Below the pieces are notes generated by a model that worked only from the letters and a program-made list of their open reading frames with translations, ran no database searches and had not been told where the DNA came from. This document shows positions 24,821-35,772 of a DNA stretch of 64,000 nucleotides, one piece after another (position 1 is the first letter of the stretch; the number at the start of each line of letters is the position of its first letter). The DNA lies in NCBI GenBank assembly GCA_035771175.1, contig CM069590.1, forward strand, positions 54,042,123-54,106,122, given 5' to 3'. The DNA comes from Paratinospora sagittata. Lineage: Eukaryota; Streptophyta; Magnoliopsida; Ranunculales; Menispermaceae. Both the position numbers and the translations under genes were made by a program.

Positions 24821-27160
24821 AAGTTGGAACGTGAAGATCTCGAACGCCCAACTTGCAGAGTAGAAACTCAAAGTTCGCTTTCCCCAACGCTTTTGTAAAG
24901 ATGTCTGCCAATTGAACATGAGTAGAAACATATGACGGACAAATCATTCCTTCAGTCACCGCATCTCGAACAAAATGACAGTCAACCTCTATATGCTTTG
25001 TTCTTTCGTGAAAAATCGGATTTTGAGCAATGTACAACGCAGACTAACTATCACAAAATAACTTCATACCCTTCGGATGTCGCACACCTAAGTCGTTTAA
25101 AAGTTGGTGAAGGCACTTTAACTCACACACTGTTGCCGCCATTGATCTATACTCAGCCTCCGCAGACAATGTAGACACTGTTTGTTGCTTCTTGGTCTTC
25201 CACGACACAGGAGAACAACCAAGTAACACGAACCACCCTGTCAAGGAACGCCGCGTAAGTGGACAACTAGCCCAATCCGAATCACACCACCCTTCTAGAC
25301 GTAGGTCACTATCAGCACGAAGCAAAATCCCTTGCCCCGGACTCTTCTTCAAATATCGCACGACCCTGAGAGCTGCCTCTCAATGATCCTCACGAGGTTG
25401 TTGCATGAATTGGGACAAAATATGAACCGAATATGCAAGATCAAGTCTCGTCACAGACAAATAAATCAGTCTCCCTACAAGTCGCCTATACGGCACCGGA
25501 TCCGCAAGGAATTCGCCCTTAGCAAGGGCCAAATTGTGATTTTGTTCCATAGGAAATGTCGCAGGCTTTGCTCCCAACAAACCCATTTCAAAAATTATCT
25601 CTAGTGTGTATTTTCTTTGGCAAAGAAAAATTCTTTCTAGATTACGGGCTACCTCTAGCCCTAAGAAATACTTCAAAACTCCCAAATCCTTCATATGAAA
25701 GCACCTGCCAAGGTAATCTTTAAAAGTTGTCAATGCAACCTTATCATTCCCTGCAACAATCAAGTCATCAACATAAACTAACACGTTGATCTGAGTTCTT
25801 CCCTTGCACAACCCAAATAAGGAATAATCTGAATAGGATTGCACAAAACCATAATTCTTCAATGTTGTTGACAGTTTTGCAAACCAACATCGGGGAGCTT
25901 GTTTCAGACCATACAACGACTTTTTCAACCTGCAAACCATGTTAGGATTTGTATTTTTGAAACCTGGAGGAACCTTCATATAAACCTCCTCACTTAAGTC
26001 ACCGTGAAGGAAAGCATTATGCACATCCATTTGATGTACCTCCCAGTTTTTAACAGCAGCAATTGCAAGAAAAGTACGAACAGTCACCATTTTTGCCACA
26101 GGGGCAAATGTCTCGTTATAGTCAATCCCTTCCACCTGATGATTGCCATAGATCACAAGTCTTGCTTTGAGTCGCTCTATGCTGCCATCAGACTTAAACT
26201 TAATTTTATATATCCACTGGCTCCCTAGTGCTTTCTTGCCGGGTGGAAGAGTCTCCATTACCCAAGTCTCATTGTCTTCAAGGGCTCGTATTTTCTTACC
26301 CATCGCATCTCGCCATCCCGAGTCTTTCATTGCTTCTTTGAAATGCTTTGGCTCATGTCCCGCTGTCACTGCTGCAAGAAAATTTCTATGTCTCAAAGAA
26401 AAACGTTCACAATTCACAAAATGTGTTAAAGGATAGGGCGTACCTGAGGAAGAGGAAGGAGCTGATGAATTCTCAGATGGACTTATTTTCCGTATAGTAT
26501 GAGTAACAAAATCACGATACCGTGTTGAAGGAGTTTTGTTTCGTTTTCCTCGCCCTAACTCACCGTCAACTTCCACACCTTGCTCCCCCACCGTATTCTC
26601 CAGTCCCTCATCACGCACATCCTCATGTGCGGGTTGTTGCTCGGGCTGCACCATACCACCAGACCCCCCTTCGAGGGTGGATGCTGATTCCAACCCCCCC
26701 TCAACGCACGCAGCACCATCATCGACACCCTCATCGTCACTCCATGCTCCACCCTTATTGTTTGTCAGCACAGGAGTCACCATATTCCTTGGTTGGTTTG
26801 GCGCAAAAGGAAATTCTTTCTCAAAGAACTTCACATCTCTCGACACAAAATACTCATGTGTTTCTAAATCATACAATTTCCAACCTTTCTTCCCAAAAGG
26901 ATAGCCAACAAAGATACATTTACGGCTCCTACTTGCAAATTTATCTTCTTTGTGTCGTTGATTATAAGCATAGCAAAGACAACCAAATACTCGAATAGCA
27001 TCATAAGAAGGCACTTGCCCAAACAACATTTCATATGGCGATTTAGTCTTAAGTAAAGTGGAGGGTGTCTTATTAATCAAGTGACACGCTGCCAACACAC
27101 ATTCACCCCAAAATTTAATTGGTAAGTTCCCTTGAAATCTTAGGGTCTAGCAACATTTAA
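24819..27160 (-). pseudogene. Copia pol, C-terminal part: integrase tail, reverse transcriptase, RNase H
   Basis: The frame is open from about 27098 to 25380 (572 codons) and continues in the same frame after two stop codons to 24819. Visible segments: integrase C-terminus (KSPYEMLFGQVPSYDAIRVF), the start of RT (ALGSQWIYKIKFKSDGSIER), the ARLVIYGNHQVEGIDY block, HQMDVHNAFLHGDL, LYGLKQAPRCW, and LVYVDDLIVAGND, the YVDD catalytic box. RNase H follows with GWCDSDWASC, STLSAEAEYRSMA and HIEVDCHFVRD. Stops at 25380 (TGA) and 25041 (TAG) sit where the family has Trp and Gln. A one-base shift near 27145 separates this part from the integrase core. RT and RNase H are otherwise well preserved. Confidence 0.92.
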
Positions 27161-27193
27161 AATGTGTTGATGCTTTCTCTCAACTCTCCCATT

Positions 27194-28126
27194 TTATTGA
27201 GGAGTCCCAACACAAGAAGTCTCAAAAATAATCCCATTATTTTGAAAATAATCATGCAAACAATTAAATTCGGTCCCATTGTCACTTCGCACACGTTTTA
27301 TTACTTGGTCAAATTGACGTTCAACCATAGCAACAAAATTAAGAAACATAGATTCAACTTCCATTTTATTGCAAAGTAAATAGACCCAAACTCCTCTTGA
27401 AAAATCATCTACGATTGTCAAAAAATAGGTAGCCCCACACGAAGAACGAGCCTTGTAAGGCCCCCACAAATCCAAATGAACAAGTTCAAAAATCCTACCA
27501 GCTTTATTCGTACTGATTGGAAAACTAGATCTAGGTTGCTTTGCACGCGGACACACATCACAAGCTTTAGTATTTGTCCTACAAGAGTGACTTACAGCCG
27601 GAATCATCTTCAATATTTTCTCCGACGGATGCCCCATTCGTTGATGCCACAACTGGAACGATGAATCACCATCCACAGTCAAGACTTTCACTTGAGGAAC
27701 ACCACGGAAAAAATAAAGTTCATCCAATCTTTCACCTGCTCCAATCACCTTCCTCGTCGGTTGGTCCTGTATAACACAATTTGATTCATCGATTAATTGA
27801 GTAACAGAAATTAAGTTGCATGTCAATTGTGGGACATAAAGCACATTGTAGAGCTTCAATCCTCCTGGCAGCACGACACTCCCCTCTAGGTTTGCTTCTG
27901 CCGTGTTTCCATCCGGCAAACCCACCGGGCAGTATTGCGCCTTTCTCACGTTCTTCAAAATAGACAAGTCGCACGTCACATGGTTCGATGCTCCTGTATC
28001 GATAATCCATCTAAAATGACTGTTCTTACTATGCAGTTGATCTTTTGTTTTGTCGAAGTTCAAAAATGCAAGAAGTTGCTGCAGTTGCGTTGCGGAAACC
28101 TGCAAGAGCCGCAGCGTCGGTTGCAC
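27194..28126 (-). pseudogene. Copia pol, N-terminal part: protease, GAG-pre-integrase, integrase core
   Basis: The frame of 310 codons shows the aspartic protease motif WIIDTGASNHVT, the pre-integrase zinc region LWHQRMGHPSEKI with a downstream CDVC, and the integrase core HLDLWGPY, DDFSRGVWVY and RSDNGTEFN. It ends at a TAA (27194-27196) where the family continues with a short GTPQxNG-type block, followed by a frameshift about 50 bases on. It is in the same frame as gag but separated from it by a TAG at 28148-28150. Confidence 0.92.
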
Positions 28127-28147
28127 TCGCCAGCCCCTGCGAGTTCC

Positions 28148-29152
28148 CTACGTGCTGCCCATATGAAGTCCAGCCCCGCCAGTTTTATGTGCGCGGACAG
28201 GCGGTGCACCATGCCCTCTGCCACGGCCAGAACCTGTACGCCCACCTCTTCTTCCTGTCCGTCCTCCACCACGACCCGGTCCCTTTCCTCCGCGAGGTCG
28301 GTCCCCCCACCATTCAGGGAACCTGTGTAATTGAAAGCAAGAGGACTCGGCGTGGCCTTCTCTATTACAATGGTTGCAAAACTTATCAGTAGTATCCACA
28401 AAACGAGACTTACCACGCGTATCAGGCTGAATTGCGAATGCCATGATACTATCTCGTCCATTTTTGGATGACTCGCCGCCCCGCAGTCGTTCCGCTTGAA
28501 TCACTTGTTGATATGCTCGATCAAGCGTCGGCAATGGCTCTTGTCCAAGCAGATTCGCTCGAATTGAAGCATATGCTCCATCGAGGCCGATAAGAAAGTG
28601 ATGTAGACAGTCCTCTTCTCTCAGTTTTTCTACCTGCGTGACTATGCTACACGTGCAACCTCCACACTTACAAACCGACACTTTCACATATGTGATCAGT
28701 TCGTCCCAGATTTTTGACAAACGACCAAAATAAATTGTCACAGTCTCGGTTTTTCCTTGCTTGCACTCTCTCAAGGATGTTTTTAATTGACATATACGAG
28801 TACCGCTTACCACACAAAATCTATTTTTGAGATTGTTCCACAGAAGTTGTGCATCATCATATTCTCCAAGGGTCGACCGAACGGACGGCTCAATGGTATT
28901 GGTCAGCCATGACACCAACATCGAATGCACAACTATCTAATCCTCAAGTTTCTCTTTTGTTGTTGGCTTCGGAACCTTCCCGTCTACAAAGCCAAATTTT
29001 CTCTTTGCCTTAAGCGAGGTTCGAATTTCCCTCGCCCATTCATCGTAGTTCTCACCACGTAATTGAATCGGGGTAATGATGTTTCCCGGACCGTCACTCG
29101 ATCCAAGGTGATACGTCATATCCACCCTTTTGTCCCCCTCTCCGCCAGCCAT
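28148..29152 (-). pseudogene. Copia gag with one internal stop
   Basis: Starting at ATG 29152, the frame reads MAGGEGDKRVDMTYHLG, then the gag motif PIQLRGENYDEWAREIRTSL. A TAG at 28937-28939 interrupts where copia gag usually has Trp, and the frame resumes with SMLVSWLTNTIEPSVRS. The nucleocapsid zinc knuckle is CNHCNREGHAESSCF (CX2CX4HX5C as spaced here), followed by an Arg/Gly-rich RNA-binding tail. An upstream in-frame Met lies at 29173, but the 29152 start fits the family better. Confidence 0.88.
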
Positions 29153-29166
29153 GAACTCCCGCGCAC

Positions 29167-29507
29167 TGTTCAAGCCGAGCCGTACTGTTCAAGCCGAGCC
29201 GCACTGTCCAAGCCGATCCGCTCTGACCAAGCCGAGCCGCTCTGTCCAAGCCGAGCCGCTCTGTCCAAGCCGAGCCGCTCTGTTCAAGCCGAGCCGCTCT
29301 GTTCAAGCCGAGCCGCACTGTTCAAGCCGAGCCGCACTGATCAAGCCGAGCCGCTCTGTCCAAGCCGAGCCGCTCTGTTCAAGCCGAGCCGCACTGTTCA
29401 AGCCGAGCCGCACTGATCAAGCCGAGCCGCTCTGTCCAAGCAGAGCCGCTCTGTCCAAGCTGAGCCGCACTGTTGAAGCCGAGCCGCACTGTTTAAGCCG
29501 AGCCGTT
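29167..29507. repeat. 19-bp minisatellite, 18 copies, in the copia leader
   Basis: The unit is close to GTTCAAGCCGAGCCGCACT on the + strand and repeats with an exact 19-base period from about 29167 to 29507. Variation is mostly at two positions (GTTC/GTCC/GATC, CACT/CTCT). The array sits between the primer binding site and gag, abutting the gag start. Because 19 is not a multiple of three, all frames stay open and produce artificial long frames on both strands. A second, less regular GC-rich repeat (CACGCGCACCAACG-like) lies at about 29580-29700. Confidence 0.95.
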
Positions 29508-30048
29508 TTTTTTTTTAATTAAAAGCCACACTGTTCACCAACCCTGCGCACACTGTCCAAAGTGCGCACTGCCCAACGCAACACGCGCACCAACGCACGT
29601 GCACTAACGCAGCACGGGCGCACTGCCCAACGTAACACGCGCACCAACGCTGCACGTGCACCAACGTAGCACGTGCACCAACGCTGCACGCGCACCAACA
29701 CGGTCGCCTGTCGCCGGTCGCCTGTGTTCAAATGGGGAGGTGTAATTGAGCAGAGACGACGGCTAGAATAAGGAGGTGTAAATTAAAAAAAATGTTTCTC
29801 AGGCGCTTCAACCACCGTACTGGAGGAAAGTTAAGAGATGATAGATTAGTTGCGACGTTTTGATGGAGCAACCCATCCATGTACAGACATGTGGTCTCAC
29901 CTTTATCACCATTCTTCTTCTTCTTCGTCTCTTTCTTCTTCTTCTTCTTCGGCTTCTAAACTACCGCGCGGTCGCGCAGTCCGAGGTCGGAGTGATCGGA
30001 GAGAGATCGGAGAGAGTTTCGTTGTTCCGTCACTAATCTCTCAAGCCT

Positions 30049-30059
30049 CTCTGATACCA
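30049..30059 (-). other. Primer binding site, tRNA-iMet type
   Basis: In element orientation TGGTATCAGAG directly follows the 5' LTR. It is complementary to the 3' end of plant initiator methionine tRNA, the standard copia primer. Confidence 0.93.
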
Positions 30060-30231
30060 TGATAAATTCTCCATTACATTTTCTCTAATTTTCCATTCAC
30101 AACCAGCAAATATATATCTCTTACAAAATTCAAAGCCTAAAAATAAGGAAACATGTTATCAGAAAACATGCCTAAAAATAAGGAAACATGTTCCGCAAAA
30201 ACATATGCTCAACAATAAAGATATCGTAATA
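30060..30231 (-). repeat. Copia 5' LTR (172 bp)
   Basis: Right on the + strand, 5' in element orientation, and 169/172 identical to the other LTR. It is followed by the GAAAC duplication at 30232-30236 and then the resumed host exon. Confidence 0.95.
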
Positions 30232-30813
30232 GAAACTCATGGGCAATTTGATCCAATTCATTTTGCAGAATGTCAATATTTGTTCGAAGAACAACAATTT
30301 CTTTATGTTGCAATAAAAAAAAAAGTAGGCAAGGTTAGTACATAATTAATCTAATTTTTCAAATGAACTTCAACTAAAAAATGTACCTTGGATGTTAAGA
30401 TTCTTGATTACAATTTTTTCTAAGAGCTTTTAAGCTCTGACTGAAATTGCCAACACTTATTGTCCTGCATCAACATTATCTACATCGAAACAACAAAAAC
30501 ATTATAAATTTTAATACAAAAAAAAAAATTGCCTTTAGATCATACCTTTTTCAATTCGCTCTTCAAAGCGAATGACTTGTTCAACACACAAAAACAATGA
30601 CAATCGCGTTTGCATGTTGAGCAGAAATTCCCTGTTTCATCATCTTCTCTGCCTAAGGTAAGAAAACACAAAATCACACAGTCAACTAATCATAGGAAAG
30701 AAAAAGATCCAAAATAAAAAATTACTTACCAAAGGCAGAGAATCAAGAAACAAAGTATTTGCATCGAATTGCACAGGCGAGGACAGCCATATGTGGCTAC
30801 TCCATATAGTCTT

Positions 30814-33250
30814 CTGCATCTCGTTAAAAATCATAATAACAATATCAATATCAATAACAATTCCATTTCACAAGAAACAAATTCTCTAAAGCCAAACTTG
30901 TTAGCAGACACACACGCATTTTTAAATCACAATAACAAATATCATGTAACTAATGCTTTCAAGAATCAAGATTGCAAATCTTATTTACTTGTTTTACCGC
31001 TACAATCTTAAATCTGATCTTAGAGAGAACAAAAGGTTTCGCCTAATTCCAAAACCATTGCAATTCATAACTCAAATTAACTCAAAAAGTCTTAGTCTTC
31101 GAGCCAAAAGGAACATAAACCAGAATAGACATACATTTTGGTTCCAAAAAGATAAACCCTAGAATGAAAAGGAAACAAAGTATTGAATACAACAAAATCA
31201 CCCACCCTTAATAAAGAAACAACAGAAGAGTTTGATTTTGGTTGATGATCTGTTCTTTAAGACTTTGAAAAGTGGGAATTAACCAATATATGGTTGGTTC
31301 TGATACTCTTCTTAAACGAGTTTGTGAGTTCAAAACTTTTTTTTGTATGAAGTTATTATTTATTGAGAGATTTTTGCATTTTTGTGGTCTAATTCGAGTC
31401 GAATTTAAGTGAATTAGTCTCTTTTCAAAGTGGAGGAGGACGCTACTTCGGTGTCACTCACTCAGCGGTGAAACAAAAAAAAAAAGAAAAACAGAAAAGA
31501 AAAAGAAAAGTGGGAATTAAGGAGTTTTCTATTTTGTTCCTTTTTATTATTTCACCAAATTTTGTTTCTTGTTTAGCAAGAGTTTCTCGCGCCTCCTTAG
31601 CAAACCTCTTCTCTAAATCTTCTCAACTTTATTTACAATCAATACTTAGAAAGAAAATAAATACCCAAAATAATAGTCGTGCTTATGTCACAATACATTA
31701 CATCACCATATCTAAGGGTGTTCAATAACCTGATTAGTCCAATTAATCTGACCGAACCAAACATTTTGGATTGAGTTAGTTTGGGTTAAGTTTATATATC
31801 TAATTGGTTTGAATTGAGTTTAGATATTTGTAATTCGACTTATTTGAGTAGGGTCAAAGTTTTATAAAAAGTAATCAAACTAACCCAAACTAATTAAAAG
31901 TAATAGTTATTATTTTATATATAAATTTTACGATAGTCATTTACTATACTTAAATTATTCAAAATATTACATAATAAAAGTAGTATGAACGAAGACGCTG
32001 AAGACGCTTAATAAGTATTATAATAGTGTAATTTGACTTAAAAATATATTTACAAATGAAATTTAGAATTCAAAAATGGAGTAGATAACCCTGTTTATAG
32101 TAATTCCCTTTAAGAACGTTCCCTCCCTTTATTTTTCTTTGATGTGGTTTCTTTGGTATTTTTTTGTGTGTTCAAGTCTAATCCATGAGGTATTAGATCT
32201 TAAGCTTAAGATGTTTTGCTAAACAAGCAATTCAGACCAAAGTTTCTTACGCTCCATTCCCATTCTCTTTTGTTTTTCTCTGTAGTAGTCTCAATACCCA
32301 TCGTCACTGAAGTTTGAACCTTCAGGATTCAACCCTCCTTAAAAAAAGCTGCCAAATGTGTTCAGTTTACAATGCAAAAATATACTTAAAAAAAAAAAAA
32401 AAAAGTTAGAACTCAAATCTCAGTTCTAAGGTCGATTCGAAATTTCATAAAATTTGTTTGATATTATATTTAAAAATTATTTTCAAGATTTGAAAACAAT
32501 ATATAATTTTTGATAAATTCATTTCAACACTTATCTAATGGATTAGAAAACCCAAAAAAAAAAAATGAACCGTAATAATTTTGCTACCTAAAAAGTTGTA
32601 AGAAAAAAAAAAAAAAAAAAAAGATATTTTAGAAAACTTTTTTTGCAAGACAGACAAGTAAGAGAAGCCAAGAGATCTTATGCTCTTACCTCCGCGAACT
32701 CATCACCTCGTTCCCAAATCACTTCTTTGCAAAGCTTCATTCCTTACTAATAATATTCAACTCGCTTTCTAATGCATCAACTTGACCATAAGAGGTTGGG
32801 GCTGGCCCAATCCGACCGACCACTTGTCGGATCGGTCGGGTTAGGCCGGTCTCCCACTTAATTTCAATCTCACCGGTCGCCACTGCCACTCCTTCCCTGT
32901 GATTTCAATTTCGCCAACAACCACCGCCACCACCACTTTGATTTCAATCTCGTCACCACCACCCCCCATGCGATTTGGATTTCTGAAAAGAAATTACCCC
33001 TATGCACTTGATGCAAATCTGAGATTATCGTCGGAGAAATGGAGTTTATCGCAACGTTTTGTTACCCGTGAGGATTTGTTGTAATGAATTAACTAGATTT
33101 TTTTTTTTTTTGCATTACATTTTGGTTCTAGGGCATTGTCTCAGTGTAAAAGCATTTTTTTTCTTTCTTTCTGTAAATTCTTCAAGAATCTGTGATCTAT
33201 TGTGGTGCAGTGTGAAGATGTTCTATTGTGAAGTGCAGATTTGGAGAACA
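30814..33250. other. Upstream region of the decayed gene plus repeat debris
   Basis: No intact gene is seen. At about 31706-31870 there is another AAGGGTGTTCAA-type repeat with GGTTTGAATTGAG motifs, related in style to the element at 10996-11603. At 32800-33080 a GC-richer stretch contains TCGGTCGGGTT and repeated GATTTCAAT(C/T)TCG units. It supports a 61-codon frame (32899-33084) of Ser/Thr/Pro-rich start that I do not recognise. Poly(A)/(T) tracts occur at 32389-32404 and 32605-32622. Confidence 0.4.
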
Positions 33251-33702
33251 ACCATATCCCAGTCTCAAAAATCATAAGTGAGGCTTTCATTTAAACTTAA
33301 ATGGGCTCAATACTATGTTAATATGGTCAATCATTGATGGAACACTTCCTCATTCTAACCACTAACTTGTTTTTAAACTCATGACCTTATCAAATTATAA
33401 ATCTCATATCATATAATTTTTAACATATTTCACATGTTATATTCAATCTTAACTATATATCTGCACATCTTGCTCCATCTATCCTTGCTATCAATAACAA
33501 GACCAGAATAGCATTGTGGCTCTCTCATTTCAACCCCTTGTAAAACAAGTAATTGCACTTTAAAAGGAAATTTCTCTTCCTCTTTTTTTGAACTCATACT
33601 TTCAACATGGAAGAATTGACTAACTTGCCTAAGTTGAGGTTGATATGATGTTGATGATGCCTTTTAAGACGGGCATTCATTTCAAAGATCCTTTTGCATT
33701 AA
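33251..33702. repeat. Dispersed repeat A, copy 2
   Basis: Second copy of the repeat at 22374-22794, same orientation and 452 bp long because of an insertion of about 29 bases near 33419-33447. The other differences are scattered substitutions and small indels. Confidence 0.75.
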
Positions 33703-34942
33703 TCATCTGAAATGCTGCTACCTTTAAGTTCGTGGTCGTGGACCATCACTACCTTTAGCCAAGTCCATAAAATGTATAAAGGGCTGCTTATAGGCCTTGG
33801 CTGAACTAATTAAAAGATAGCTTCCACTAATTGACATAATCAATTTATTAATAAGCTAATTCTTCCCCTTTTTCGTGAAACTGGGTACGCATGTTTTTTG
33901 AACCTATGGAGTCATGATCTCGGTCGTTGTGATCATAAGCTTGCATGTGATTCAAGCTTTCCATTAGTCACGCAAGTAAAATCATTTCTCTCACTTGAAA
34001 CCAAGATTGTCGTTGAAATCCAATAGATTAGAAAACTTTACTTAAGGCAACCTTTACTTGAGGAAAAACCTTTATGTGCGATGCTTTAAGTAAATTAGTT
34101 TTTGTTGAAAAACACCTCTAGATTACAGAAAAGAATTAAAAAAAAGAAGAAAAAAAAAAAAAAAAGAGAGTAATACATAAGAGCTAGCTAGAAAGCCATC
34201 TTTATGAAACGCTCATTTGATTTCGGATATGTATTAATGATTACATGAGGTGCATCCTCCTGCGGTTTATATTATAGGAAAGAAGTTGTTAGTGATGTAT
34301 TTAATGGCATTTTCAAATCAAACCTCTTTATATAATTAATTAAGTAGTAGATACCTTAAAGCTACAAGTAGAGAAAAACAGCTACCGAATCAAATTAATG
34401 AGAAATCATCCAAGGGTCATGGGTGAGTTTTCGAGTGTATTTTGCAGGGTAAAGACGCGAACAATCTCCGTGGCGCTTTCTCAAAATCCAAAAAAAAGTG
34501 TCACATTAATTACAGTGCACAACTCCTGGATCCTTCGAATCTTTTTTAAGCCGTCTCTTCTTATCTAAATCTTCCAACGACCCTAACAACAAAGACCAAC
34601 ATCCTAAGGTTAGAAGAAAAAGGGTTCCACAGATCTCTCTCTCTCTCTCTCCCTCTGTCTCTCATTCTCATCTTCTCCGAAAGATCCAGTTCTTGCATGA
34701 AAGATATCTAGTTCTTAGATTTCTGAAAGATCTTGGTCGATTCCTTTACATATATATATATTCAGGAGAATTCTTGCATGAAGAAGTGGCTAGCTGCTGG
34801 GAATTCAGAAATTAAGAGTATTGTTTCTTGGATTTTTTTCTGTCTGAATAGTGAGAGCTAGCTAGTTAGCTCTAGTAGTACACTCTACTTAGATAAAAGA
34901 AGATCTAGGGTTTTGAGGGTGTAAGCTTCTGCTGGTAAAAAG
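33703..34942. other. Upstream region and leader of the CYP90C1-like gene
   Basis: No coding exon is seen in the 1.2 kb before the start codon. A CT dinucleotide tract at about 34637-34665 and GCTAGCTAGTTAGC-like sequence near 34858-34870 lie in what should be the 5' untranslated region. A poly(A) tract lies at 34147-34165. I cannot point to a convincing TATA box. Confidence 0.5.
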
Positions 34943-35723
34943 ATGAACCACGTTACAGAAACTTTGATTTTGGTTTTCACGGTGGGCATCATTGGATGGT
35001 GGTGGTGGTGGAAGAAGAATAAGCAGTTGTTCATCAAACGGGTCAACCTAAGAGAAAAAGAGAAGAATACTACTGAGATTCCAAAAGGGAATCAAGGGTG
35101 GCCATTGATCGGAGAAACTCTTGATTTCATTGCTTCTGGTTACTCATCTCGTCCTGTTAGTTTCATGGAGAAGCGGAAATCATTGTAAGATCACTACTTA
35201 CTATTATACCTTCTTCTCTTATTGCTGTGGAAAGAAATTAAGTAGGAGGAGAAGAAGAAAAAAAAGGAAAAGGAAAGATTACTTTGGTTTTATTCTTTTC
35301 TTTTCTCATCTGTATTTAGGTTGTTTTTGTGATTCCAATCAAATTGTCTGATTATTTATTATTGGTATACCTCTAGATATACACTGGTGCCCTAGACTGG
35401 TAGCTAGGCCCTGGACCTCTTATTGCTTCTTGTGGCAGAAATCACAGTGGGAGTAGCTGAAATGACAATTCTTCCATCTTAATATATCCATCTTTTTTTC
35501 CATTAAATGAAAAAGGATGAAATCAAGGGTGCTGCGGTCATTTGTCACACTCCCCACAACAAAATAAAGCTGTTTTTCTGACTCTTTTCTTCTTTCTCTC
35601 AGCTAAACCTTTCTGTCAAAACTGTAACTTAACGTTAATTAACTTCTTCTTCTTCAAATGAAAAGCTGGTTTCTAAGCTGAGAGTTGCAATTTTCTTTAA
35701 AATGGGTATTTGAAATTGTGATC

Positions 35724-35772
<49 letters not shown>

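Larger units (their letters stand above)
24640..30231 (-). mobile_element. Ty1/copia LTR retrotransposon, complete in structure but mutated
   Basis: The 5592-bp element is read on the minus strand. It has two 172-bp LTRs, a tRNA-iMet primer site next to the 5' LTR, a polypurine tract next to the 3' LTR, and coding order gag, protease, integrase, reverse transcriptase, RNase H, which is copia order. The LTRs differ at only 3 of 172 positions, suggesting a fairly recent insertion. The coding frame carries five in-frame stops (near 28937, 28148, 27194, 25380 and 25041) and at least one frameshift near 27145, so this copy is not autonomous. In element orientation the LTR starts TATTACG and ends TTTATCA: a TA...CA end pair rather than TG...CA. 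Confidence 0.95.
24342..30813 (-). pseudogene. Decayed CCDC90/MCUR1 (DUF1640)-like gene, split by a copia element
   Basis: Minus-strand exon relics in transcript order are 30813-30730 (ending QFDANTLFLDSLPL), 30652-30546 (AEKMMKQGISAQHANAI, later VLNKSF in another frame), 30464-30387 (DNKCWQFQSELKSS, then stops), and a last exon beginning at 30300 (EIVVLRTNIDILQNELDQIA). That last exon is interrupted after 30232 by the retrotransposon and resumes at 24639 with KSTSILSELYKDF. After an in-frame TGA it continues to LIACGSIVSLITGVALSYFF, a membrane-helix-like segment, then a repetitive Lys/Met/Glu/Ala tail. The order resembles the CCDC90/MCUR1/FMP32 family of inner mitochondrial membrane proteins: a SLxLxxxLxxxGxxxxQAxAI motif, a coiled coil and a C-terminal TM helix. 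I base this on pattern, not alignment. Several frameshifts and stops lie outside the insertion, so the gene was probably already dying or decayed afterwards. Confidence 0.5.

Noticed and set aside
26522..26998. 158-codon + strand frame rich in His/Pro
   Set aside because: It is antisense to the copia pol frame and has no independent support.
29094..29522. Long open frames on both strands rich in repeated Arg/Leu/Ala or Ser/Lys/Pro units
   Set aside because: They are products of the 19-bp minisatellite, whose unit length keeps all frames open; they are not genes.
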